From the NCBI GenBank assembly GCA_016648135.1, contig JADDOH010000133.1:186001-250000 (forward strand): a stretch of DNA of 64,000 bases, written 5' to 3'. Made by a program: the position numbers and the translations under genes. The notes below the pieces were generated by a model. The model saw only the letters and a program-made list of their open reading frames with translations. It searched no databases and was not told the DNA's origin. How positions within the stretch are numbered: position 1 is the stretch's first letter; the number at the start of each line of letters is the position of its first letter. Positions 34,120 to 44,356 of this stretch are shown here, piece after piece. Source of the DNA: Agrypnia vestita. Its lineage: Eukaryota; Arthropoda; Insecta; Trichoptera; Phryganeidae.

Positions 34120-35086
34120 AATCGGACTATCTTGGTTTACCGTTTTACCATATAATAATATTTTTTTAAAACATATTCCCTCAGTAGCAGACGACTAGAG
34201 ATTGGAGATAGTATTTTCACTGGTAACACAATAACCGTTTTTTGATGTTTCGAGTTTAGTTTAGAGTTCCGCATCGCGAGCGGAATAACAAAAAAAAAGT
34301 CCTATTCAAATCTTAAAAACTCAAAAAACTAGTCCGCGTGTCGTAGGTTCGCGATCACCGTACTAGGGGGGTGAAAAAGACGAGAGCGCAAAGTGACCCG
34401 GAGAAACAGTATTTTCTTTTGTACATTATTATTTTTTTTATATTACGTCGATAAAATAATATTAGTGCACAAGTCAACACACCGCACCGCCGCCAGACAG
34501 TAAAAACACAGACAGACAATACACTGGCTTTGTCCACTTAAACAAGCCGGCCTCGACAAGTGTATTACGTTTGTGAGCTAGTTGGCCGGGAATTGAATTT
34601 GAAAAGTTTAAATTAGAACTGCGCCCGTCTTGAGGAAGGAGCTGCTGAGGAAATAGACAGTTGAACCTTCCTACCACTATGCAAACAAACAATTGCAGTT
34701 TTAGAATGAAGATTCTATTATATTGTGGGAAAAAATATTGATATATATTTTTATAGACAAAATACATTTAGGTAATCGACGTTTAGACTCGAGCGTACAA
34801 ATATGTATTAACCTTAATCGAGTCCACGTTTACAGCAAACTCTTTGACTAACCATATATTAGCATCACCCAACTTACCTTTGTAACTATCTTGAATAAAC
34901 TCCTTGTAAATTGTACATATGACACAAAGTACTTCATTCCGTAGAAGTTAGCTACCTCGCAACGGCCCCACAGTCCTGAGCCAGCTGAGCTGTCAAAAGT
35001 AAGTACAATTCCGATATATACCCTAGACGCACTGTTTGCAGCCTCAAAGTGCGAACGATATTGGGATCTTATAGACATTTCCCATA
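34120..35086. other. Lar intron next to the exon array
   Basis: No recognised exon. A minus frame continuing out of the array stub (to 34848) reads unrelated residues after GFPSIV, so it is not Ig sequence. The phrase CAGTCCTGAGCCAGCTGAGC near 34972 looks palindromic but short. Confidence 0.35.
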
Positions 35087-35143
35087 GCACTATCGAGGGG
35101 AAGCCGGTGGGCACCTTGTCACTATTGCAGGGAGAGTACTCAC

Positions 35144-35336
35144 CGGGCATGTTGCCGTCCAGCAGCGTGTAGCGCGGGTTGGCGCGCACGTCCAGCGGCA
35201 TGGCGTCCCTCAGCCAGCGCACGCGCGGGGAGGGGTTCCCGCTGGCGCCGCACAGCAGCACGGCCGCGTGCCCGATCTCCACCACCTGCGTGCTGGAGGG
35301 GGGCACTATCGAGGGGAAGCCGGTGGGCACCTTGGT
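35144..35336 (-). pseudogene. Ig2 half-exon copy F
   Basis: Coding sequence is intact (GFPSIVPPSSTQVVEIGHAA ... LDGNMPG) with Cys at the B-strand position and a consensus donor GTGAGT at 35138-35143. Its acceptor side is damaged: the spacer reads ATATGACACCAAG and lost the TAG|TGACAAG form. A stub of the next unit follows and stops at 35087. Whether it is ever spliced is unknown. Confidence 0.7.
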
Positions 35337-35366
35337 GTCATATTGCAGGGCGAGTAGTCACCGGGC

Positions 35367-35560
35367 ATGCAGTTTGCGTACTAGACAGCGTGCAGCGCGG
35401 TAGGTTGGCGCGCACGTTACAGAGGGAATGGCGTACATCAGCCAGCGCACGCGAGGGGAGGGTTCCCGCGGGCGCCGCACAGCAGCACGGCCGCGTGCCC
35501 GATCTCCACCACCTGCGTGCTGGAGGGGGGCACTATCGAGGGGAAGCCGGTGGGCACCTT
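35367..35560 (-). pseudogene. Ig2 half-exon copy E (degenerate)
   Basis: The start (GFPSIVPPSSTQVVEIGHAA, Cys present) is good. Several small insertions and deletions follow around 35394-35480 and break the frame in the RVRWLRD part. The donor is GTGACT instead of GTGAGT. It closes the long open frame of the array at about 35438. E is the only clearly damaged full unit, sitting between good copies D and F. Confidence 0.8.
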
Positions 35561-35586
35561 GTCACTATTGCAGGGCGAGTACTCAC

Positions 35587-35780
35587 CGGGCATGTTGCCG
35601 TCCAGCAGCGTGTAGCGCGGGTTGGCGCGCACGTCCAGCGGCATGGCGTCCCTCAGCCAGCGCACGCGCGGGGAGGGGTTCCCGCTGGCGCCGGACAGCA
35701 GCACGGCCGCGTGCCCGATCTCCACCACCTGCGTGCTGGAGGGGGGCACTATCGAGGGGAAGCCGGTGGGCACCTTGTCA
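35587..35780 (-). CDS. Ig2 half-exon copy D (Ser at Ig cysteine)
   Basis: Same coding content as copy A but with TCC (Ser) in place of TGC at the B-strand Cys (LLSGASG). Donor GTGAGT at 35581-35586. Its only acceptor is the 22-base spacer ending TAG, too short for an intron, so inclusion would need read-through from C. Listed as a possible exon extension rather than proven coding sequence. Confidence 0.45.
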
Positions 35781-35802
35781 CTATTGCAGGGCGAGTACTC
35801 AC

Positions 35803-35996
35803 CGGGCATGTTGCCGTCCAGCAGCGTGTAGCGCGGGTTGGCGCGCACGTCCAGCGGCATGGCGTCCCTCAGCCAGCGCACGCGCGGGGAGGGGTTCCCG
35901 CTGGCGCCGCACAGCAGCACGGCCGCGTGCCCGATCTCCACCACCTGCGTGCTGGAGGGGGGCACTATCGAGGGGAAGCCGGTGGGCACCTTGTCA
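35803..35996 (-). CDS. Ig2 half-exon copy C (Cys form)
   Basis: Differs from B and D at the Cys/Ser base only, as far as can be seen by eye. Consensus donor immediately downstream at 35797-35802. In frame with B through spacer residues EYSPCNS. Could be included only by skipping the donors of A and B. Confidence 0.45.
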
Positions 35997-36018
35997 CTAT
36001 TGCAGGGCGAGTACTCAC

Positions 36019-36212
36019 CGGGCATGTTGCCGTCCAGCAGCGTGTAGCGCGGGTTGGCGCGCACGTCCAGCGGCATGGCGTCCCTCAGCCAGCGCACGCG
36101 CGGGGAGGGGTTCCCGCTGGCGCCGGACAGCAGCACGGCCGCGTGCCCGATCTCCACCACCTGCGTGCTGGAGGGGGGCACTATCGAGGGGAAGCCGGTG
36201 GGCACCTTGTCA
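36019..36212 (-). CDS. Ig2 half-exon copy B (Ser at Ig cysteine)
   Basis: Identical by eye to copy D, with Ser instead of the Ig B-strand Cys. Donor GTGAGT at 36013-36018. Directly follows copy A through the 22-base in-frame spacer. If the donor of A is ignored, a protein would gain a second half-Ig2 without the disulfide Cys. Confidence 0.45.
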
Positions 36213-36234
36213 CTATTGCAGGGCGAGTACTCAC

Positions 36235-36429
36235 CGGGCATGTTGCCGTCCAGCAGCGTGTAGCGCGGGTTGGCGCGCACGTCCAGCGGCATGGCGTCCC
36301 TCAGCCAGCGCACGCGCGGGGAGGGGTTCCCGCTGGCTCCGCACAGCAGCACGGCCGCGTGCCCGATCTCCACCACCTGCGTGCTGGAGGGCGGCACTAT
36401 CGAGGGGAAGCCGGTGGGCACCTTGTCAA
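36235..36429 (-). CDS. Lar: Lar-type receptor tyrosine phosphatase, exon for N-terminal half of Ig domain 2 (copy A)
   Basis: A 195-bp exon. The acceptor TTGTTGTTTCAG precedes 36429 and the donor GTGAGT is at 36229-36234; both boundaries are phase 1. It encodes DKVPTGFPSIVPPSSTQVVE, then IGHAAVLLCGASGNPSPRVR, WLRDAMPLDVRANPRYTLLD and GNMP. This is the A-D strand half of Ig2, with the disulfide Cys in LLCGASG and the WLRD Trp. Spliced to 20088-20198 it completes the Ig2 fold, the heparan-sulfate and partner-binding part of LAR receptors. Copy A is the most likely working exon because it alone has a good acceptor. The exon encoding Ig1 must lie beyond 36429, but none was recognised to the window end, so the upstream intron exceeds 27 kb. 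Confidence 0.9.
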
Positions 36430-36494
36430 CTGAAACAACAACACCATTCGTCACTTCGGTCAATTTTTCAATAATTTTTTTGGACGAAGAATAT

Positions 36495-36800
36495 ACAGGG
36501 TGTACCATAGATAGCAGCAGAAACTTGGCCGGTAGATGCCTGCCTATGTTGTGAGCCTAAAATGTTGAAGCAACCGTGACCTAATATCAATAGTTATGGA
36601 GATACGCAATATCAAAGTTTGAATTTTTTTCAATGTTTCTGATTTATTTTTTAAGTTGAACTATCATTAGAGTAACTTACGATGTAGATTATGAAAAATT
36701 TATTCGCTTTAATACAAGTCGAATAAAATGATGAAAAACTTGAAAAATGTTTTTTTTTTTTACAAGGTTTTTATCATTTTATTAAAGTACAAGAACGGGA
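36495..36800 (+). repeat. MITE-like repeat starting ACAGGGTGTACC
   Basis: Begins ATACAGGGTGTACCATAG at 36492. The segment AAGCAACCGTGACCTAATAT followed by GAGATACGCAATATCAAAG matches 10410-10525 in the same direction and, reversed, 58430-58520. It lies about 65 bases upstream of the working acceptor of the Lar exon. Confidence 0.65.
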
Positions 36801-37842
36801 GCATTTAATGGTTATCGCGATAACCGCAACTTAAGCATGATAAAATATACAGCAGAACTTGTTTTTTATATGTTATTATGTATTGTGTGTTTATGTTTGC
36901 CACTAAATATAAACTTTCCGTATAAATTATTTTATTTTATTTTATTTAGAATTCTAACAGCTTATCAGTAAAAAGAGTTAAAAGCCTAAAAGTTAAGCCA
37001 GTTAAAAGAATTCGCTTGATGAATCTAGAATACTATACATTGTACATAACAAAAAAGGAAAACATATGTAGCAGATGCAATGAAAAGATTGATTGAAGGA
37101 AGAGTTTGAAAAAAAAGATATAGGAGTACATAATGCATAAGGGAAGTACGTAAATTTACTTCCAGGAGGAAAGGAAGGAAGGCGGAAATGAATTTCCAGG
37201 GTAGAAAGAGTGGTGGAGTAAAGGGAAAATGCGATTAGGAATAAGATAAGGACTAAGATCTGTGTGATAGTGTCGAAACTACGAATCACAAATACTAACG
37301 AGATATCATTAAATTCATCAATTCGGACCTCTTAAAAATGCACGAACCCTAAAAATAATCAAGTCAACTTTTACTCCTGGGGGCGGGCATCTAATAAATT
37401 TGCGCAAAAAATTAACGACCGGCAGTAAAAGTCTAAAATGCCGTGCGGGACGGCGGGCGCGGCATTAAAAAGTTACACATAAAAGTGTCCCAGGTAGGGA
37501 AATAACCTTTGACCGGCGTATTGTATCGGACTTTTACGGCGACACATAACGCGGAAACTGTAACTCATCGGACGGATGTTCAGCTCTAACGTGGAAGTTT
37601 GGTTTTGAAGGAAGCTACGCATATGGAAAACATATGTGGGCTCCAAACGATCAAAAAAGTTGAGCACAACTATAATGTCTGCAAAATAAATTGTTCATAT
37701 GTTTGATGCGTGTATACTAATAATGTGACGTTAATTGTAGACACTGTTTTTTCCTGAATCCATTTAAGTGATGCCAAAAAAATATATATTTATTTTTTGG
37801 CAAAGAAGAAGATTTAAAGAAAAGAGACACCAAAAAGTGTAA
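36801..37842. other. Lar intron, no gene seen
   Basis: AT-rich with a repeated TTTTA run near 36925-36948. The 95-codon minus frame at 37002-37289 is serine/phenylalanine rich and looks random. No repeat partner noted. Confidence 0.35.
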
Positions 37843-37846
37843 TTAA

Positions 37847-38752
37847 AGGTGGAATACCTACCTATGAAAAGCGAAAATAGGCAATATTTATGATTTTTTT
37901 AAGGAAACCCGTATTAATTATGGCATTGGTATCATATTTACGTGAAAGTATATTACATTTAAGAATATGTTAATTTTTTTATTAAAAAATATTCAACATT
38001 GGCGGAAAATTCTTGGGTTCTGTCGACTACCAAAAAAAAGGTCCTTCGCGGTAACCACACACTCACTCCCATTTCATCTGTAATCATCAGAATAAAAAAA
38101 TAAAAACAGATTATCAAAATTGACACAATAATTTATCTTTGGCGTGGGGCTTTACGGAAATATTGACTTTTGACAAAATGGCGGGCGTTTGAATTTAAAA
38201 TAGCGTTTTTAGTGAAAAATTTGGTTTTATTATGCCGATAAAAAAAAATTAAGTCACTTAAGAAAAAATCGTACGACAAAGACTAGATAATTATGTATAG
38301 AATAACCACTAGATATTTAAATTTGATCGGTTCAGTGGTTGCCGAGATATATTGGTCACCGATTTTTAAAACATGGTTCGACTTAAACGCGTTTGAAAAT
38401 TGAGCAATGAATAAATCGCGAAATTTTTCAACATACATAAAATCATGGATTCCAGGTCCATAATATAAGTCCTCCACATTCATTAGAAATCCCATATCAC
38501 CGAGCACTCTTCACAAACATAATAGAAATAAGTCTAACGTTTCTATTATGAAAGAACCCGAATGACAGTTAGCTACCTGCGTGTGGCGCGGCGCATAATC
38601 AACGAAGGGATGTCACTATTATTAGTTATAACTTTGTTATTTTTTGATTTTTGCTTGAAATTTTTACCAGACATTCTTAAGACATCAAGCTTTACGAAAA
38701 TGGAAAAAATTTAAAATCGATTTGTTCGAAGATTTTAGGTAGGTATTCCCCC
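37847..38752 (+). mobile_element. TTAA-flanked DNA element with GGGGGAATACCTACCTA ends
   Basis: TTAA at 37843-37846 and 38753-38756 flanks a 906-bp segment. The left end reads AGGTGGAATACCTACCTA and the right end, inverted, GGGGGAATACCTACCTA. TTAA targets are used by piggyBac and Kolobok. G-rich termini are closer to Kolobok, but this is a guess. Inside is a 74-codon minus frame (38283-38507, DLYYGPGIHDFMYVEKFRDL) without known domain. No transposase is recognised, so it is non-autonomous. Confidence 0.8.
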
Positions 38753-38756
38753 TTAA

Positions 38757-41700
38757 GCAATTAAAATGAATCAAGAATACACAAAAAAAAATTACCAACA
38801 AATCTCAAGACAGTGTAGGTCCAAACGCATATAAATTTCCAATGTGTTTCACGACTAGAACAGTTTCGAGGAAGAATTTAGAAAGGATAAATATAAGCTT
38901 TGCGTGTGTTTCGCATAATCTACGAAAAATTGCGTTTAAAAATACTCCCGAAACATACACCAACTAAATGTAATAGTAAAAACATCTTCGCTTGAACAGA
39001 CGTGTTGTGAAATGACGCACATTTGAAGCGGACATGAACGAGTTCCAAATCATTTTGAACTTGGCATTATTTTTTATTATATAATATTTTAACATTTCTC
39101 CTAGTAACTGAATAATACGCAGTAATAACATAAATATTTTTCAAGGATGAAAATTAACTTACAGTAATTAGGTAATTAATAAAAATTAAAATAAAACACA
39201 AATCACTGGATTATCTAATAAAGTGGTGAAAACAAAGTGATTTGTGATGTATTTTAATAATAATGTCACCACAAAGTTAAAGCCTTCTTTCAGAAGAAAA
39301 AATATTCTTCGAACAATCAATTTACATAGGTATGTTTTTAATAAAATGTGGAAATTCCATGCTTAGCGCACCGCCATTGAAAAATTTATAAATTGCCACG
39401 CTCTTAGGTATTTTTAGCATTATTCAACGGAAGGAAAAACGGACGAAATTTCGCTGAAAGTCGTATATGGCAGTAAGTTGAATCGCGATTCAGCTGTATT
39501 TAATTTCATAACTCGGCGCGCGGTCAACAAGGCGGGGACGGACGGATGAATATCGCGGTGGACTACTTCAAAGAACTGAGAAACGTTTGATATTCGTCGC
39601 CACACTGCACTGCCACCATAAAGCTCAATAACGATGCTCGACCTATGAATTTTATTTCGGAGGTTCGAGCGCGTCCTTTCTGTCTGGCAGACTCCGAGAT
39701 AAACGCTCCAATAAAATGACGATATGTGGGTCATAAATAAAAACATTTATTCAGTATGCTGGGACAGCACTGAGACAGAGCGGAATTATTTTAAATCTAT
39801 TTCAAAAAACATATTAAAATTATAAGCTCAAAAGTCTGTCATAATTATACATATAAATAAAAAAACTTACGGGCTGTATTAGGGGGCATGGTCATGCATT
39901 TTATAATATGAACTGCTTCAGTTTGAAATGTCGAAATTATGTATTATATTATAGTTTTTTGTTTTTTTATCACAAATCCTAAAATCCTACAACGCCTTTG
40001 AGAAACATTATGTCATGTTGATTAAAATAAATATGAAAAATATATATGAAAAAAATAACCTAACATACGAAATTTAGACGTGTAAGTACAGAGAATTGTA
40101 AAATATCTGAATAAGATAAGACATGCAATAATATTTTTTTTTTAAATAGTTATTTTGGTGAACAATATTGACCAGATATATTTTTGGGTGAATGTCAACG
40201 CACTATATGGCATTAGTCATGTGAAAATACAGTTTATGGCGGTGCTGACCGCCCGGAGAGAACTAATGGGTTTATGGGAGGTAAATGACAATTAATTATC
40301 CCTAAAATCAATATCTTAAGAATTTTAAATATTAGCTACATTTTTAACACCGACGTGATGTCGAAGAAAATCGTTCAACAGTCAAAGGGTTAACGTGAAT
40401 CTGCAGCCATTGGCATCACCAACTTTCACCTACGTTATATACTTTCTAGATACAAGCGATTTCTTAAAAACGTAATGTATGTATATTCTCTAAAGATGTA
40501 TTGAAATCGAAATTGTATAATTTTTGGAATATTGTTCGGATAATTTAATTCAAATCGTAATGTGAGAGACAATGTTAATATTCTAAGCCCGGGGTTCTTT
40601 ACACCCGAGTGTTGCCATGTTCTTATTCGACTCGCAAAGTGTGCGAAACTTGTTCGATCTTGAAAGTGTTGCCTAGATTGAAAGTTGCCGGCCGACCTTT
40701 CCCCGCTAGAATAAAAAGGTAGACGGCGGCGGCCCCATTTCTTATATCTCAAAATGGTATTCATCAAGTTTAAATATTGGATGATTTTAATATAAAAAAG
40801 TGGTTCAGTAAGCAACTTGATAAATCGTCCGATCGGAATCGTATTTTCATTACCGGCCAGGTAAAATGTCGACGTGCGCAAAAAAGTAACGTAGCAATTT
40901 GGGACGTTGTAAAAAAGTAAAGTTTCTATCATAGAAACGTATAAAAATAATGTACCCAACTCACTCGGCATGTACCTCGCAATACCTCGGCTTTTCGCTA
41001 CAAGGTCCTTTTGAAATTATTGCTCAGTTTCGATTTGCGGCACGATTTTATACGGCTAAAAAAACGTAAAATACACCTTCTCAATACAAAAATCCTACTT
41101 ATAACCAACGTTCGTATCTGAGCAGTAAATTGTGTACAAAAAAAATATGTGCGCAAGTTTCTACAATTTTATTAATAAGGTAAAAAACAATATTAAAGTA
41201 AACTTAAAATATGGATATGTATAATTATTTCTATGCGGGAATTGGGAACATACGTGCGGACGAATATTTATAAATGCGCGGCCACTCACCCGCACACCTT
41301 AGATGCTGATATCTGAGTCCCACAAAAAACAAAAAGCAGGAAAAAATAACAAACATTGGACCAATCTATCCAACAAGGTCACTCTAAAAACAGTAGACGA
41401 CCTTAAATTTATAAAAAAAATTCGAAATAAACTTTGTCAGTTTTTTGTAATAAATATAATAATCATAATATTAAGGAGAAACGGAGGGTGGCATTTGGAG
41501 CCTTTTTGCGAGGTGGCCGCGCTTAAGACCTCATTTTATCTAAAATTCTTGTTTGGATTACAGTCGAATCATTTCGAATACATCCAAAGACGTGTTCGAT
41601 GGCGTTTAATATGAATAAGGGCCGAACAGTTTCGGCCGAATTATTTTCCGGGCTATATATTTATATCTCCTATCCAGGGTGGGCGGGGAGGTGGTGAGGG

Positions 41701-42060
41701 GCATGCGGGGGAGGGGGTGGGGCTGGCGGCCGTCCAACGTCACGAAGATTGAGATGACCCTCCGGACAATCAATTTTTTTAAAAACCTTACACCCCAGGG
41801 AATAGAGATGGTTGTGTGAGAAATAAGTGCGATTTTTCTAAATTTATTTCCAACGTAAAAATAACAGGTAACGACCCATTTATAAATATAATTATTATCT
41901 TGGAAAAAAGTTGAAGCCTAGAGCGGAAAAGGCCGTTATCCGACTTGATGGAGAAGAATTTCTTACTTTATCTATTCATTATCCCCTTTACTGGGGATTC
42001 TCCTTGTATGAAAAAAACTGTCCTAGAGTCTCATTTTATGATCTTAGATGACCACTGAGA
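38757..42060. other. Lar intron with GC-rich islands, no gene seen
   Basis: Repeat-poor by eye. GC-richer segments lie at 39420-39720, 40580-40740 and 41470-41760 (the last with a GGGCGGGGAGGTGGTGAGGG run). Frames over 100 codons here (39420-39746, 40435-40971 minus; 41303-41614 plus) show no domain or splice logic. Candidate regulatory islands only. Confidence 0.35.
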
Positions 42061-42069
42061 TGCTTAAGG

Positions 42070-42369
42070 CATAGTATAGTAAACATACAGTATTACATAT
42101 TCATACAAATAGCCGAAACGACGCCCTTCGAAATCTCGGTATACTTCGGTCTGGGCGGACGCCGCAGGGCTGCAGTAACGTACGGACGCAAGCAGTGTGA
42201 GACGGTCCCGCGCATACATTTACGTCGATTTATGGCACCCCAAACCCTAAAGAGTCAGTCAATGAGCAGCCCTGGTGCGTGCTTAACCAAGTTTAAGTAC
42301 CAAGCGGCCGTAGGTATTTATTTCAAGGACACTGCCGAGACAACATACTGTATACTTTACTATACTGTG
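42070..42369 (-). mobile_element. MITE with CACAGTATAGTAAA ends and 7-bp target duplication, copy 2
   Basis: A 300-bp copy in reverse orientation to 17790-18083. The ends are CATAGTATAGTAAACATACA and ACTTTACTATACTGTG, with direct flanking repeats CTTAAGG at 42063-42069 and 42370-42376. The interior matches copy 1 reversed, including GGCACCCCAAACCCTAAAGA and CAAGCGGCCGTAGGTATTTA. Two copies with different 7-base duplications confirm that the element moves as a unit. Confidence 0.92.
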
Positions 42370-42479
42370 CTTAAGGTCTTTACGGTTTATTTAGGTAGGC
42401 GTGATGTGTCATTATTACGTCCCACCGGTACTTACTGCTGACCAATGACAGGAGATCGGTGTAATGGTACGGATTTATT

Positions 42480-43080
42480 TAAATAAGATAATCGTACACA
42501 CGGTTCTGTTTAATTGCGCAAGATTATTTTAAATTGAGATTCTCCCTAATATATAATATTTCATGACTTTTTACAGATTTTGCCATATGGCCGTACGAAA
42601 TTGCCAGGGCCGGCGTCCGGATCGGAACATGAATTTTTCATTGTTTTCTGCTAGTACATACGGTTAATGCAGTTTTCACAAAACGTTCGGTTTCCTCATC
42701 ATGTGACCACACCGTCTCAGTCATACTTCTTCCATCTGTTCCGTGAACGGAGTACCTTAACAACTTTCTTGGACATACGAGTACATGCTAATTATAAGCT
42801 CTATCCAACCACGTCACTAACTCCTCCAGCCCATCTAAGCATTTTGAATTCGTTGGTGTTCATTTTTTGTTGGTGAGTATTCTTCATTGCCCAGCACACC
42901 TAGTTATTAGCATTGATGGTCGAATGGCTCTTTTGCATACTCGACATTTAGTTTCTCATTGTGTATTACTGTTAGGTACAAATAATTATATTCAAATGTT
43001 TATATTCATAAATAAAAAATTTTCCAGAAGTCGATTAGAAGGGGTTTATCCACTGTTTTGGCAATGGCCTAATAAGCCGA
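42480..43080. other. non-coding stretch
   Basis: No repeat partner or gene recognised. Short plus frames at 42667-43103 have no family features. Confidence 0.35.
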
Positions 43081-43083
43081 AAC

Positions 43084-43131
43084 AGGTGTCACAATTAGAA
43101 TAATACTTGTATTATTTTAATTGTGACACCT
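43084..43131. repeat. near-perfect 23-bp palindrome
   Basis: AGGTGTCACAATTAGAATAA (43084 onward) pairs with 43109-43131, ending AATTGTGACACCT. There is one G-T wobble and only two bases between the arms. Near-perfect and compact; followed by a (AATAA/ATAAA) run at 43150-43170. Confidence 0.95.
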
Positions 43132-43299
43132 TGTGTAATTGTACTTGTAATAAAATAAAATAAAATAAAACTTAACCTGCAGAACTTAATAATAATATTT
43201 ATTAAAAATTAATTTATTTTAAATTTCATTAAAAATAAACAAGGAGTTTTACAAAAGAAATACAAAAAAATAATATATTTATTTATATATTATCACACA

Positions 43300-44000
43300 C
43301 AAACACACATTATAGTTTATAACGCTCCAATACGTGAAGTGTATATATACTGGTTTCACACACAGTTGCGAAACACATGCCTAACCCAAAAAAAAAAATA
43401 TATACATATATATACATATAAAATAAGCTTGGCTTTAAATTGAATACGAAGCTTGCCTGCCACACCAAGTAAAAAAATGAATGAGCCATCCAAAAGAACA
43501 TACAATAAAGACCGCAGTTAGAATGATGTAGACACATACAGCGACACGATACAGCCAATAAAACCAAAAGTGTGAGACCAAATAATCGACGCAACACGTA
43601 CGGCACGGACCATAACCGCGGAGTTATGACCGCGCTCAACAAGTATCGGCTCATAGCCAGGCGGACATAAACCACACACACACAAACACATACACACACA
43701 TACGTTCTCGTACACGCGGGGGAGCGGGGCCGGGCTCCGATCGCAGTGAGCTCATCCGACAGGGGCAATAATTCTCCATTTGCCACGCGCCGACCCCTAA
43801 ATATTAATAAGCAGCCGCGCCGCCACTGCGGCCCGGGGGTGGTCGATACTCCCGTGCCCGCGGGAGGAACGACACAAGCCGCCAAAAACTTAAGTATACA
43901 CCGAAGCAAATTTACGACGAGGCAAGCGGAGCAACACCGCTGAATTGGAACTAGGCCTGCCTCGAGTGTGTGCATGGAGCGATCAAACAACTGCGTAACG
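43300..44000. other. AC microsatellite and GC-rich island
   Basis: A (CA)n-rich tract at 43672-43702 is followed by a GC-rich repeat-free segment (43715-43960, GCCGCGCCGCCACTGCGGCC). The 256-codon minus frame 43310-44080 runs through the microsatellite (CVCVCVCVC) and has no domain. I treat it as chance. Possible regulatory island. Confidence 0.4.
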
Positions 44001-44032
44001 AGAAATCGGCTACTATAGTATACGGCGTAATA

Positions 44033-44356
44033 TGTGGGGTATAAAAGCAAAGGCAGCAAGATCCAAAAAAAAAAAGTCATTGTGGATTACTAGTTTAGTA
44101 TGTACTGAATTCGAGAATAAATTTACAGGAAGTATGATTTTGGAAGGGATATAATTCATTTCTTCTTCAAATGACGAAGAAGCTATTGACTTCGAAACAT
44201 GTTGAATTTTTTTTTCAATAAATAAGTGGTTTTAACAAAGTTAATTTATATCAATTATGGATATAATTCAGTATATGCACTAGTAATTTTCGGTGACTGC
44301 ATTAAAAATATATTTTTATTTCATGGATAATGCTGCCTTTGCTTATATACCCCACA
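44033..44356 (+). mobile_element. MITE with TGTGGGGTATAAAAGC ends, TA target
   Basis: Terminal inverted repeats TGTGGGGTATAAAAGCAAAG...GCAGCA and, inverted, TGTGGGGTATATAAGCAAAG are flanked by TA at 44031-44032 and 44357-44358. TA duplication suggests mobilisation by a Tc1/mariner-type transposase. Copies are at 56299-56551 and (decayed) 3193-4117. An inner block (44165-44240, GACTTCGAAACATGTTGAA then a T run) is not shared and may be an insertion. Confidence 0.9.

Larger units (their letters stand above)
35087..36429 (-). repeat. tandem array of the Lar Ig2 5' exon, 216-bp period
   Basis: In gene order the array has copies A (36235-36429), B, C and D exactly 216 bp apart, a degenerate E, a good F, and a stub ending at 35087. 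Spacers between A-D are 22 bases, GTGAGT...AG, in frame. B and D look identical; C differs from them by one base; A has a few changes. Only A is preceded by a real pyrimidine-rich acceptor (TTGTTGTTTCAG). The whole A-D block plus part of E is one open frame on the minus strand (36508-35438). Near-identity points to very recent amplification, gene conversion or an assembly effect. Confidence 0.95.

Noticed and set aside
34848..35330. Open frame continuing from array copy F into GSGLWGRCEVANFYG-type residues
   Set aside because: After the stub at 35087 the sequence has no Ig similarity and would follow an unspliced consensus donor, so it is intron read-through.
35390..36474. Two long plus-strand frames (about 347 codons) full of repeated GHYRGEAGGHLV-type and SRWRRTAARPRA-type residues
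   Set aside because: They are antisense shadows of the Ig2 exon array; the 216-bp period keeps all frames open.
43310..44080. 256-codon minus-strand open frame with many hydrophobic residues
   Set aside because: It runs through an AC microsatellite (CVCVCVCVC), an AT-rich tract and the end of a MITE; no domain, no splice logic.
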